Notes: a model not told the origin generated them from the sequence alone. Positions 1 through 7,156 are shown, counted from the first letter of the stretch. The stretch: 7,156 nucleotides of DNA from Flavobacteriales bacterium (GCA_947496835.1 CANMFV010000051.1:1-7156); one strand, 5' to 3'. Program-made: numbers and translations.

Positions 1-1696
1 CACCTGTAGCTAGAATGTTAATTTGCCCTGTGGATGTTCCATAGCAATTGACTGGCGTAATGGATGAAATTATTCCGTTTACTGCCAATGGTTGAGCTAT
101 AGAAACGACAATCGTTCCGATACATCCGTTAGCATCAATGACTTGACACGCGTATTGTCCGGCAGATAAGTTTTGAATCGTATTTGTACCATTTCCACTG
201 GGATTACCCGGTGACCAACTATATGTCAAGGTTCCTGTTCCTCCTAAAGCTGAAATCTGAGCTGAACCATTTGAGCCGTTGAAACAAGTGGAAGGTGTTT
301 GACTAATTACCGAAACACTTGGACCAGTAATAGAATTGATTCCTACGGATAAAGCTCCTGTGCATCCATTTTGATCACTCACGACGACGCTGTAAGTTCC
401 AGAAAATAAATTGCTTAAAGTGGATGAACTACCAACCGATGGTGTCCAGCTGTATGAATAAGTTCCTGTTCCGCCACTTGTTACCAAAGACAAAGCACCA
501 TTGTTTGAACCACACGTTGCCGGTGAAATAGAAGAAGTGCCAACGGAAATTGCTGTTGGGCCATTGATTTGAACTACTTGATTTACCAAGCAACCATTAG
601 CATCGGTCACTTGACAAGTATAACTTCCGACGGGTAAATTTGTCGCTAAACCATTCGTTCCACCCGATGGACTCCAAGCATATAAATAAGGAGCAGTGCC
701 GCCAATTCCAGAAACTTGTGCCGATCCATTCGTTCCACCAAAACATGAAACCGGAGTGAGTGCTGTGACGGATGAACTCAAAGTACTTGGTTGCACAATT
801 ATCACGTTTGTTGACTGTTGACAGCCATTTGCATCGCTTATTGTGCACATGTATGTCCCGGCAGGGACGTTATTTATGCTTGAACTCGTTGAGGCAATCG
901 GACTCCATAAATAACTTAGATTCCCAGTCCCTCCCGAGCCTAGAATGCTTGCATTCCCAGTCGAATTTCCATAACAATCAACGTTTGAAATGGACAAAAT
1001 TGAATTCGTAATAGAAGGAGGATTAGCGATTTGGAAACTTTGATTAAGCGTACAATTATTTATATCCGTTATTTGACAAGAATACCCGCCAGCACTTAAG
1101 TTTGAAATGGAATTTGTTGTGCCTAAATTTCCGGTCCAATTGTATTGATAAGGAGCATTGCCACCACTTGTCGAAAGCATTAACGAACCATTGTTTCCTC
1201 CAAAACAAGTAATTGGAGTCAAGACTGAATTGACTGAAATTGGTGCTGGTTGGGTAAGAACAATTTGTTGTACGGATGAACAACCTAGTCCATCGCTTAC
1301 TTGACATGTGTAACTTCCTGCAGCTAAATTTGATATTGTAGGCGTATTGCCAATGTTTGGGGTCCAAGAATAGGTGAATTGTCCATTTCCTCCCGATGCA
1401 CTCATACTTATGGCGCCATTTGAACCTCCGTTGCACTGTGGATTTATGGTAGATGAAACACTTGATGTAACGGCGGCTGAAATCATTGTAATGCTTACAT
1501 TTTGTTGCGGAGCAGCACATTGATTGGCGTCTGAAAGTTGACACGTGTAGTTTCCCGGACTCAAATTACTATTCAGCGCACTATTACTGCTCGTATTTGA
1601 CCAATTGAAAGAAAACGTTCCTGTTCCTCCGCTTGTTGAAAGTTGGATTGCTCCATTATTCAAACCACAACTGGCGTTTGTCACCGTTGAACTGAC
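1..1696 (-). repeat. Array of seven full and one partial SprB-like protein repeats
   Basis: These are tandem coding repeats inside the giant surface protein. In order of translation: R1 1696-1472, R2 1471-1241, R3 1240-1013, R4 1012-782, R5 781-551, R6 550-317, R7 316-83 and R8 from 82 to the window edge. Lengths are 75-78 residues. The shared pattern is a first Cys near position 10, then a GG-N-G-like turn, a SGGTG-like turn, a Tyr-x-Trp strand, an N-L-x-x-G-x-Y strand, and a D-A-N-G-C-like end. Copies share the pattern but are diverged in sequence, so this is an old expansion rather than a recent near-identical satellite. Known: this matches the SprB repeat family (Ig-like beta folds in Bacteroidota adhesins). 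Most copies carry an extra cysteine two residues after the Gly-x-Tyr strand start; R6 has Val there. Confidence 0.9.
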
Positions 1697-3847
1697 CTGA
1701 ATCGGAAGGCAAATTTTAAATAGTGGATTAATTGCTAATGCCACCGCGTAGCCAAAGTTTTCAATGGGTGTAAACGCTGTTGCTCCATTGGGATTTTGAT
1801 TCCACCTCATAAAGGCACGATTTGCTTTGAAGTAATTCGTTGAGGTTTGAAGTTTAATGTTTGCAGCATTTTCAATCACACCAAAAAAGTAAGTGCCTGG
1901 ACTTAAATTCAAGGTCCCACCGCTTAACGGAAGTACTATGTTTGCACCTGAAATAGAATTTGAGATTGTGCTGGTATACGTTGTTGTGGATGCGATTGGA
2001 GATCCAATTGGAATGCCACTAGTATTTGTGGCGTAAATATCAACTCGAATGGGTTGATTGGATGGCGTGCCTGCTGCAAGTCCAATTTTCACTGAATCTA
2101 AATAATCTTGTTGTCCGATTGTAAACGTTTGTCCAATTACGCCATTATCATATGCACTAGTTGCATTATTTCCAATGCCGATTGTTCCGGTCACTCCCAC
2201 ATTCCTTGATAATTCCGATTTTGTTCTAGAAAAAAAAGTAGTGTATGAATTATTGAATGGGATTTGGTCATTTACAGTATTAAATATGTATTCAATAGAA
2301 TAATCACCAAGCGATTGAATAGTGTAATTGGAAACCGTAAACGTATCAATTTGCCCCGGAACCAAGTTTTGGTTTGAACTTGTAGCCGTGTATATTACAT
2401 TGTTTGACGCAACATTTTTAATGTTCACTGTCATTGTTACATTAAATAAAGGATTTGTCCCTGCATTTTTTCCACAGGCAGAAAGTATCAAGTTATTTCC
2501 GTTTACAGATTGACGCGTATGTACTTTTGTGAATTCTCCACCAGGATTTTGATGACTTATGTATGAAAGTTCCACGGAAGGATTTGATCCAAATTTTGGT
2601 CGAATCATGAAAGCATAATTCACGCTATAGGCCTCAATTGGATTCCAATTTCCCGAGTTATTGGTGCGAATGAAATTCGTTCCAGTTGTAAAAATGGAAG
2701 CATCACACCCGATTGGATATGGTGCGTTTCCCAGTTTATGAACCGAAAAAAGGTAATTCCCACTTGATAAAGAAATGGGATTAGACAAGGTGTGCGATTG
2801 CCATCCCACACCCGTAGAAGTAATATTTGGAGAAGTGTAAATTGGACTTATTTGAATGATGTTGTTGATGATCGGGAAAATTTCAATATAATATTCTTGC
2901 GTAGTTGACGCGCTTTGCGTGAAAAACTGAACTCCACTTACCACATCATTTCCTGTAATTGTGTAACTTACTCCTTGGTCGTATTCGGAAGTTGAGGACC
3001 AATTAAAAGCACTTGTATAGGTGTTATTATCCCTTGCATAGTAATTAAAATCCAAACTGAGGTTTTGAGTTGAAAGGTCATTCGTAGTTATACCATCTAC
3101 TTGTGTTTGCGTCTTGATGTATTTAATAAAATAGTTTTTGGAAACAGATAGATTTGGAAACCAAGTCCCACTGTTAATTACCTGTTGCGTGCCAACACCT
3201 AAGGTAATAGGTGTGCTAGTCAACACTTGAATAGGTGTGCTTAAATTGGGCAATTCGTAGATTTCCGTCGTTAATGTGACGTTAGTGACGGTGTTCCCAC
3301 TATAGTTTTTAACCGTTGCGCCAAATGGAATTCCATAATTTGCTTGATTTAAGGGGATTTTGGTCAACCTATTTTTCAGGTAAATGATTCCCACGTCATT
3401 GTTATTCGGCAAAGCTGAATAAGTGAAATTCCACGTAAAACCTGTACTTGACCACGCGTTGTCCCATTCGAAGAAATACGTACTTCCAGCGGTTAAAATT
3501 AAATTATCCACCCGTGAAGCAAACGAATTTGAACCGGATGAAATACAACCATTAAAATCGTCATTCGAACCAATTAATGTTAAATTACTACAACTGCCTG
3601 ACCAAATCCAAAGGCGTGTATCTGAGCCTCCTCCACAAGAATTTATGGACAGATTACCATCCGTAGAGGGCATAAACTTGTACCAATTAGCGCCGACGGC
3701 GTCAATTTGTGAGGCTCCAGTTCCGGTAATTGCCAATGCTGTAAAATTTCCTGGATTGACATTTGTAGCATTTGCACAAGTTGATCCCTGTGCAAGAGGT
3801 TGCGCAAGTTTAAGAATTAATAAAAAGGAAAAAAGAAGATACTTCAT
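1..3847 (-). CDS. Giant secreted surface protein with SprB-like repeats (3' end outside window)
   Basis: Seen: one uninterrupted minus-strand frame of 1282 codons runs from ATG at 3847 to the left edge with no stop, so the C-terminus is missing. Residues 1-19 form a signal peptide (MKYLLFSFLLIL core) with likely cleavage PLA|QG; glutamine at +1 is common in this phylum. Residues about 50-145 resemble PPC-like beta domains, with a WYKF strand, a Ser-Cys-Gly turn, a W-x-G-x-C segment and an SNDD turn. Residues 146-420 and 421-710 are two related modules, each a CARDB-like Ig fold followed by a beta sandwich. From residue 718 on there are SprB-like repeats of 75-78 residues. Known: SprB repeats occur in large T9SS-exported adhesins, including the Flavobacterium gliding adhesin SprB. 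Inference: a cell-surface or secreted adhesin, probably ending in a T9SS sorting domain off the window. A gliding role cannot be claimed. The start is chosen from the signal peptide and the promoter 16 bases upstream; no Shine-Dalgarno is evident. Confidence 0.9.
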   Translation of the reverse strand, partial: MKYLLFSFLLILKLAQPLAQGSTCANATNVNPGNFTALAITGTGASQIDAVGANWYKFMPSTDGNLSINSCGGGSDTRLWIWSGSCSNLTLIGSNDDFNGCISSGSNSFASRVDNLILTAGSTYFFEWDNAWSSTGFTWNFTYSALPNNNDVGIIYLKNRLTKIPLNQANYGIPFGATVKNYSGNTVTNVTLTTEIYELPNLSTPIQVLTSTPITLGVGTQQVINSGTWFPNLSVSKNYFIKYIKTQTQVDGITTNDLSTQNLSLDFNYYARDNNTYTSAFNWSSTSEYDQGVSYTITGNDVVSGVQFFTQSASTTQEYYIEIFPIINNIIQISPIYTSPNITSTGVGWQSHTLSNPISLSSGNYLFSVHKLGNAPYPIGCDASIFTTGTNFIRTNNSGNWNPIEAYSVNYAFMIRPKFGSNPSVELSYISHQNPGGEFTKVHTRQSVNGNNLILSACGKNAGTNPLFNVTMTVNIKNVASNNVIYTATSSNQNLVPGQIDTFTVSNYTIQSLGDYSIEYIFNTVNDQIPFNNSYTTFFSRTKSELSRNVGVTGTIGIGNNATSAYDNGVIGQTFTIGQQDYLDSVKIGLAAGTPSNQPIRVDIYATNTSGIPIGSPIASTTTYTSTISNSISGANIVLPLSGGTLNLSPGTYFFGVIENAANIKLQTSTNYFKANRAFMRWNQNPNGATAFTPIENFGYAVALAINPLFKICLPIQVSSTVTNASCGLNNGAIQLSTSGGTGTFSFNWSNTSSNSALNSNLSPGNYTCQLSDANQCAAPQQNVSITMISAAVTSSVSSTINPQCNGGSNGAISMSASGGNGQFTYSWTPNIGNTPTISNLAAGSYTCQVSDGLGCSSVQQIVLTQPAPISVNSVLTPITCFGGNNGSLMLSTSGGNAPYQYNWTGNLGTTNSISNLSAGGYSCQITDINNCTLNQSFQIANPPSITNSILSISNVDCYGNSTGNASILGSGGTGNLSYLWSPIASTSSSINNVPAGTYMCTISDANGCQQSTNVIIVQPSTLSSSVTALTPVSCFGGTNGSAQVSGIGGTAPYLYAWSPSGGTNGLATNLPVGSYTCQVTDANGCLVNQVVQINGPTAISVGTSSISPATCGSNNGALSLVTSGGTGTYSYSWTPSVGSSSTLSNLFSGTYSVVVSDQNGCTGALSVGINSITGPSVSVISQTPSTCFNGSNGSAQISALGGTGTLTYSWSPGNPSGNGTNTIQNLSAGQYACQVIDANGCIGTIVVSIAQPLAVNGIISSITPVNCYGTSTGQINILATG
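1718..3412 (-). repeat. Twice-repeated CARDB-like plus beta-sandwich module
   Basis: This lies within the giant surface protein. Module 1 is residues 146-420 (3412-2588) and module 2 is residues 421-710 (2587-1718). Each begins with a CARDB-like segment that ends in a Tyr-rich strand (YFIKYI in copy 1, YSIEYI in copy 2). A beta sandwich follows with matching landmarks: an A/S-Y/F-D-x-G-V turn near its start, a V-x-I/F strand, a V-D-I-Y or Y-I-E-I-F strand, and a L-S-x-G-x-Y-x-F strand. Near the end comes N-Y/F followed by an aromatic-rich W-N segment and a final A-x-x-I/L strand. The match was made by eye at the protein level; sequence identity is low, so the copies are ancient. Function is not known; beta-sandwich stalk or binding modules are the natural guess. 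Confidence 0.6.
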
Positions 3848-3863
3848 TACATTTCAATCTTTT

Positions 3864-3897
3864 CAAAGGTACTGAAAGAGTTGCTTAATGACATCAA
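3864..3897 (-). promoter_or_regulatory. Bacteroidota-type promoter for the giant surface protein
   Basis: On the minus strand, TACCTTTG (3871-3864) matches the Bacteroidota -7 element TAnnTTTG exactly. A TTG (3897-3895) lies 23 bases upstream, at the long end of the TTG-N17-23-TAnnTTTG spacing reported for Flavobacterium. Only 16 bases separate the element from the ATG at 3847, so the leader would be about 10 bases. The position just after the preceding terminator supports independent transcription. This is motif evidence only. Confidence 0.65.
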
Positions 3898-3935
3898 TGA
3901 TATGTTAACCTGTCACAGGAATCTAATTTTTAAGC

Positions 3936-3968
3936 AAAAAAAAACAGCACAGGTGCTGTTTTTTTTTT
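3936..3968 (-). terminator. Rho-independent terminator after the T9SS cargo gene
   Basis: The arms AACAGCA (3943-3949) and TGCTGTT (3954-3960) form a hairpin with loop CAGG (3950-3953). It is flanked by nine A's (3936-3944) and ten T's (3959-3968), so both strands have a hairpin followed by a T-run. It starts 17 bases past the stop of the minus-strand gene at 3986 and lies upstream of the next promoter, so it insulates the giant gene from the preceding unit. Confidence 0.9.
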
Positions 3969-3985
3969 GAAAAGTGTTCCTGTTA

Positions 3986-4876
3986 TTATTTCACGTAAAC
4001 ACGTTGTGTTGTTTGTTCTACTCCATTGGAAACAACCACTTGGTAAATTCCAGTGCTTAAATCGTCAAAAGACAATGCATTGTTCACATCGTTTAATTGA
4101 TCTGTTTTTAACGTTTGTCCTGACATGGAAACAAATGAAACACTTGAACCAATTAAATCTGGCGTCACATTGATGTTCACATGTTCAGGCGTACCTACGA
4201 TGGTTACTTTATCAGCAAGGGAAATCAATTCCAAACCGGAACTAGCACCTTCACCTGCTAAAATTTGAGAATTCGCTGTTGATTGATATCCGTAACCGTG
4301 AATGGTGATTTGAGAAGCATTTGTGTTCACTGAAAGCTCTACCCAACCGTAATAGGTATTCGCTCCAGCTGTAAGTTTCGCTCCTAAAAATTTATTTGAT
4401 TGGTCTCGGAAATTCCCTTGTTGAACGGGAATTTGCCCGAGTATTCCTGCGTCTACAAGAATGTCTACGCCTAACGCATTGTAAGATGAAGTTCCGAAGT
4501 TTGCGGCAGATGAAATCGCCGCACCATTGTTCAAGGCTGATAATTGAAATGAAGAAGATGAACTTCCTGTCCCAGCTGCACCAACAAGTGAAACGCCATT
4601 CCCTGAAATCACTCCAGCAATCGCACCTTCATAGGTAAATTGAACCCCCTGCGTTGAGGAAGAACCACTTATGTGTTGCACGAAAAAGTTCAATTCTGGG
4701 TTTGCATCGTTATTAAAGTCTAATGAGAATGGTGCGGACAATGAATCCACAATAATATCAGGATTGAGGTTCGTCGCAACGACTTGCGCTTGTAAATTTC
4801 CTTGCGCGACCAATGCTCCAGCAACAGCAGTATATTGCTTTAATCTTGTTTTGTTTGATGAAGAAAGAGTTTTCAT
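3986..4876 (-). CDS. Secreted protein of unknown function with T9SS C-terminal sorting domain
   Basis: This is a complete 296-residue protein. Residues 1-30 are a signal peptide with a long polar start, a weakly hydrophobic YTAVAGALVA core and likely cleavage LQA|QVV. Residues 31-210 are a Ser/Gly/Asn-rich beta domain. Its landmarks are NPDI (38-41), SLDFNNDANPE (51-61), FLGAKL (163-168), TYYGWVELSV (174-183), TIHGYGYQ (191-198) and ILAGE (205-209). By recollection, this resembles an uncharacterised secreted family with an L-D-x-NND motif near the front and a YGW strand, found in Bacteroidota and in some PEP-CTERM proteins. Residues 217-296 fit the Por-secretion-system (type A) sorting domain: an N-V-x-x-x-P region, MSGQTLKT (251-258), LSTGIYQVVV (273-282) and a basic RVYVK end. 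Known: this domain directs export through T9SS and is usually removed or used for surface attachment. The gene ends in tandem stops TAA TAA, followed by a strong terminator. No Shine-Dalgarno or TAnnTTTG is seen in the 54-base gap upstream, so it may be read from the phosphodiesterase gene or from a promoter inside it. No enzymatic motif was recognised. Confidence 0.92.
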   Translation of the reverse strand: MKTLSSSNKTRLKQYTAVAGALVAQGNLQAQVVATNLNPDIIVDSLSAPFSLDFNNDANPELNFFVQHISGSSSTQGVQFTYEGAIAGVISGNGVSLVGAAGTGSSSSSFQLSALNNGAAISSAANFGTSSYNALGVDILVDAGILGQIPVQQGNFRDQSNKFLGAKLTAGANTYYGWVELSVNTNASQITIHGYGYQSTANSQILAGEGASSGLELISLADKVTIVGTPEHVNINVTPDLIGSSVSFVSMSGQTLKTDQLNDVNNALSFDDLSTGIYQVVVSNGVEQTTQRVYVK

Positions 4877-4930
4877 ATTTTAAAATTTGAATTAAAAATA
4901 ATCATTTTTAGTTGAATTCTAAAATTACTA

Positions 4931-7156
4931 TCAATTTTTTAAGAAATTTTCGAGTATAAAACCTTGTTCTTCTTTGTTTTGTTCAATTTCCGAATAACTC
5001 AAGTATAGTGTCGAAAGGTTTGCCTGACTTTCAATCCATGCTTCAATTTTTGCCTGTTCTTGTTCGAAATGCATCAATTTTTTAGTCGAAACAACAGTTG
5101 GCATAGATTCCCCTTTTTGGTTTTTTGGACTCAAGTCCAATTCACTTTGAACGTATAAAAGTTTGTAGTTAAAATGATCGGGTAAAAAGGACAACGAATG
5201 ACTCGGGATAAAGACGATTTGATCTCCAACATCTTCTAGCCAACTTGCATCTTGAAAAAGATTTGTTGCTTGTTCCCTGCAGTTTATGTCACTGTAAATA
5301 GGATAACCTAATGTTTGAATGAACGAAAGAACTTTTGCTTGATCTTGGTCCCTTACCTCGGTGCAGATAACTCGTTCTCCTTTCATGAATTTCTTAAGCT
5401 GTTGTTCATGAAGAGACGCCTTTATTTCATCTTTCAGGTAATCTCGGTAGATTTCGAAAAGCCACTTGTGAGATTTAATATTCCCGGGTGTAATCCTTAG
5501 GTTGACCTCAAATGCTTGAATGGCATCTTCATACAATCCTTGACGAACCAGTGCCTCGCCAAGATGGTAGTGCGCGCGGTGGAAGAAAAAATCGGTATCA
5601 ATGGCAATTAGAAATTCTTCAATCGCTAAATTCAGTTCGCCTCTTCGTAAAAAACTAAGACCAAGGCCATGGTGTGCTCTCGCGTGAGCATCATCGATAT
5701 TCAAGGCTCGAATGAACTGCTTTTCAGCGAGGTCATATTTTTTTCGTTGAAGGAAAATCTGAGCAATATTTAAGGCCAATTGATAGTTGTATGGATTCTT
5801 TTCTTGAATTTTTAAGAGCTTTGGCAATGACAAATGAGGTTTATTCATCGCCAATAGGATAAGTCCTTCCAAATAATCCAAATACATGGGTTGTTCCATG
5901 CCCAATTTGTCGTAGGCATCTTCGGTGTTTTGACTTTTTTCGTTTTGTTCACGCAGTTCCGTTAAAATCAACATGGACTTTCTGTACTGTCTTTTTGTTA
6001 AATAGGCAAAGGCCAATCTTTGACCATAACGTTGCACTTTGCTTTCACCAAAAATTCGTTCTAAAATATCAATCGCAGGAGCAAATTTTCCGGCATTTAA
6101 TAAATTTCGAGCAATGTAATATTCGTTTTCTCGTTTCGACTTTTCGACTTGCAACAATTTATCATCATCCAACGCATCTATGTAACCAAGTTCTACAAGT
6201 TGTTGCAATGCTTCTTGAGCTGCCCATGGATCTTCGCGAAGCAGGGAATCGTGCATGCCGGTTTCTCCCGGAACAGATTCCCATGAATCGATAAAATTTG
6301 TTTCTCGCGCTTGTTCAAAACAGGCATGTGCTACTTTTCCTTCCATATCTTTTCCAACAGGTAAACCCATGTGATGTAACAGGGTAGGAGTGATGTCTAA
6401 TACGCTTAAGCCTGAAATTTGACGTCCGTCGTTTTTGATTCCTGGTCCGGCTATAACAAATACTCCATACTGACTATGTTCAACTGCTGGTCCAGAAGGT
6501 TCCTTCGGAATGTAAAGTGGACGCTGGTGGTCACAATGGAATCCATGATCAGAGATAAGGAGAACGGTCGTATTTTCTTCATCAATCAAACTGATCATTC
6601 GCGCCAACATGCGATCGTGGAACATATAGGCAGCCTCAATCACATGTTGAAAATCATTAAAGTCTTGTTCCGGAATCTCGGGTCTTCTTGGTGGAAAATA
6701 ACGCATAGCCACATGTGAAAAGTGATCGATGGCATCATGGTAAATTGCCATGAAATCCCAGTCGCTTTTCTCTAATAAATGGCAACTGGCACTGTGGATT
6801 GTTCCCGCATTGGCCATGTTTTTAATGACATTTGTTGTGCGTTGGTCTGAGCGTAGTGGAATATTATCCTTCAGATTTGGAATGAATGGAAGTACTTGAT
6901 TTAAGTTGATTTGATGCGGGTGAATGCGAAACTCCTTCATCGTCTCTGTTAATTCCTCCGGAGGAACGGTTCCTTTGGGCATTTCCCATTCTTCGTTTAA
7001 AGGTTTCGTTGCAATTTGATACAGGTTTGAAACCATCACGCCATTAATTGGTTCAGCTGGATTACTCGGCCACCAAGCCACGACATTGCTTTTATATCCT
7101 TCTTGGTTCAAAATGTTCCAAATGGCTTTGACCTTCCGAGAAGTGGAAGTAACGGG
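4931..7156 (-). CDS. Alkaline-phosphatase-superfamily phosphodiesterase with TPRs and a sulfotransferase-like tail (5' end outside window)
   Basis: Seen: 741 codons are open from the right edge to TGA at 4931-4933. A TTG at 7111 could be called as the start, but the 15 codons before it (including SRKVKAIWNIL) continue the conserved fold, so the true start lies beyond the window. In fragment numbering, residues 1 to about 275 are a type I phosphodiesterase/nucleotide-pyrophosphatase-like domain. Likely metal ligands are D144 and H148 (in YHDAIDHFSH), D203 and H204 (SDHGF) and H227 (EHSQYG). A VLDITPTLLHHMGLP helix closes the fold. The first metal Asp and the Thr/Ser nucleophile would lie upstream, off the window. 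Residues about 343-558 hold roughly six TPR-like helix pairs, clearest at 458-489, 492-523 and 526-558. Residues 593-741 resemble a sulfotransferase domain without its PAPS loops. Inference: hydrolysis of a phosphodiester or phosphate ester, substrate unknown; the TPRs suggest a protein partner. Location in the cell cannot be judged without the N-terminus. Confidence 0.88.
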   Translation of the reverse strand, partial: PVTSTSRKVKAIWNILNQEGYKSNVVAWWPSNPAEPINGVMVSNLYQIATKPLNEEWEMPKGTVPPEELTETMKEFRIHPHQINLNQVLPFIPNLKDNIPLRSDQRTTNVIKNMANAGTIHSASCHLLEKSDWDFMAIYHDAIDHFSHVAMRYFPPRRPEIPEQDFNDFQHVIEAAYMFHDRMLARMISLIDEENTTVLLISDHGFHCDHQRPLYIPKEPSGPAVEHSQYGVFVIAGPGIKNDGRQISGLSVLDITPTLLHHMGLPVGKDMEGKVAHACFEQARETNFIDSWESVPGETGMHDSLLREDPWAAQEALQQLVELGYIDALDDDKLLQVEKSKRENEYYIARNLLNAGKFAPAIDILERIFGESKVQRYGQRLAFAYLTKRQYRKSMLILTELREQNEKSQNTEDAYDKLGMEQPMYLDYLEGLILLAMNKPHLSLPKLLKIQEKNPYNYQLALNIAQIFLQRKKYDLAEKQFIRALNIDDAHARAHHGLGLSFLRRGELNLAIEEFLIAIDTDFFFHRAHYHLGEALVRQGLYEDAIQAFEVNLRITPGNIKSHKWLFEIYRDYLKDEIKASLHEQQLKKFMKGERVICTEVRDQDQAKVLSFIQTLGYPIYSDINCREQATNLFQDASWLEDVGDQIVFIPSHSLSFLPDHFNYKLLYVQSELDLSPKNQKGESMPTVVSTKKLMHFEQEQAKIEAWIESQANLSTLYLSYSEIEQNKEEQGFILENFLKN

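Noticed and set aside
1056..1544. Minus-strand open frame of 162 codons in another phase inside the giant gene
   Set aside because: It overlaps SprB repeats in the real frame, has a composition rich in Cys, Arg, Lys and Trp with no recognisable domain, and is a frame shadow of the repeats.
1..1696. Regular spacing of about 230 bases that could suggest a DNA satellite or CRISPR-like array
   Set aside because: The period equals 75-78 codons in one open frame, the copies are diverged in DNA, and the encoded pattern matches SprB repeats.
3423..3875. Plus-strand open frame of 150 codons opposite the start of the giant gene
   Set aside because: It lies antisense to a well-supported signal peptide and PPC-like domain and crosses the promoter; no domain or start signal supports it.
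4893..4910. Inverted repeat TAAAAAT-AATC-ATTTTTA between the phosphodiesterase and T9SS cargo genes
   Set aside because: The stem is only A-T pairs in an AT-rich gap, lacks a GC core and a clear T-run, so it is not convincing as a terminator; chance is likely.
4920..4927. TAATTTTA on the minus strand as a possible promoter element for the T9SS cargo gene
   Set aside because: It misses the final G of TAnnTTTG and has no TTG at the right spacing; the region is AT-rich, so such near-matches are expected.

Overview
The window looks like a chromosomal piece of a member of the Bacteroidota, probably Flavobacteriales (a Fluviicola/Crocinitomicaceae-like organism would fit, but this is inference). 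Three things point there: SprB-type repeats, a type IX secretion system (T9SS) C-terminal sorting domain, and a TAnnTTTG promoter element. Start codons lack a clear Shine-Dalgarno sequence and the DNA is AT-rich, which also fits. All genes lie on the minus strand, so transcription runs from right to left.

Layout in order of transcription. (1) 7156-4931: the 3' part of a large gene, cut by the right window edge. It encodes an alkaline-phosphatase-superfamily phosphodiesterase domain, a block of about six tetratricopeptide (TPR) helical pairs, and a C-terminal domain that looks like a sulfotransferase fold stripped of its PAPS-binding motifs. (2) A 54-base AT-rich gap. (3) 4876-3986: a complete gene for a 296-residue secreted protein with a signal peptide, a beta-rich domain of unknown function and a T9SS sorting domain. 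A strong hairpin terminator (3936-3968) follows. (4) 3935-3848: a short promoter region with a TAnnTTTG element. (5) 3847-1: the first 1282 codons of a giant secreted surface protein, cut by the left edge. It has a signal peptide, a PPC-like beta domain, a twice-repeated module of about 280 residues, and then seven full SprB-like repeats plus the start of an eighth.

Genes 3 and 5 are both predicted to be exported, and gene 3 certainly carries a T9SS signal. The giant protein probably has its own sorting domain beyond the left edge. The phosphodiesterase gene may share a transcript with the small secreted protein, since no convincing terminator lies between them, but no functional link is evident. 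The most unusual points are the apparent pseudo-sulfotransferase tail, the extra cysteine in most SprB repeats and the internal duplication in the giant protein. No RNA genes, mobile elements, CRISPR arrays or phage genes were seen.
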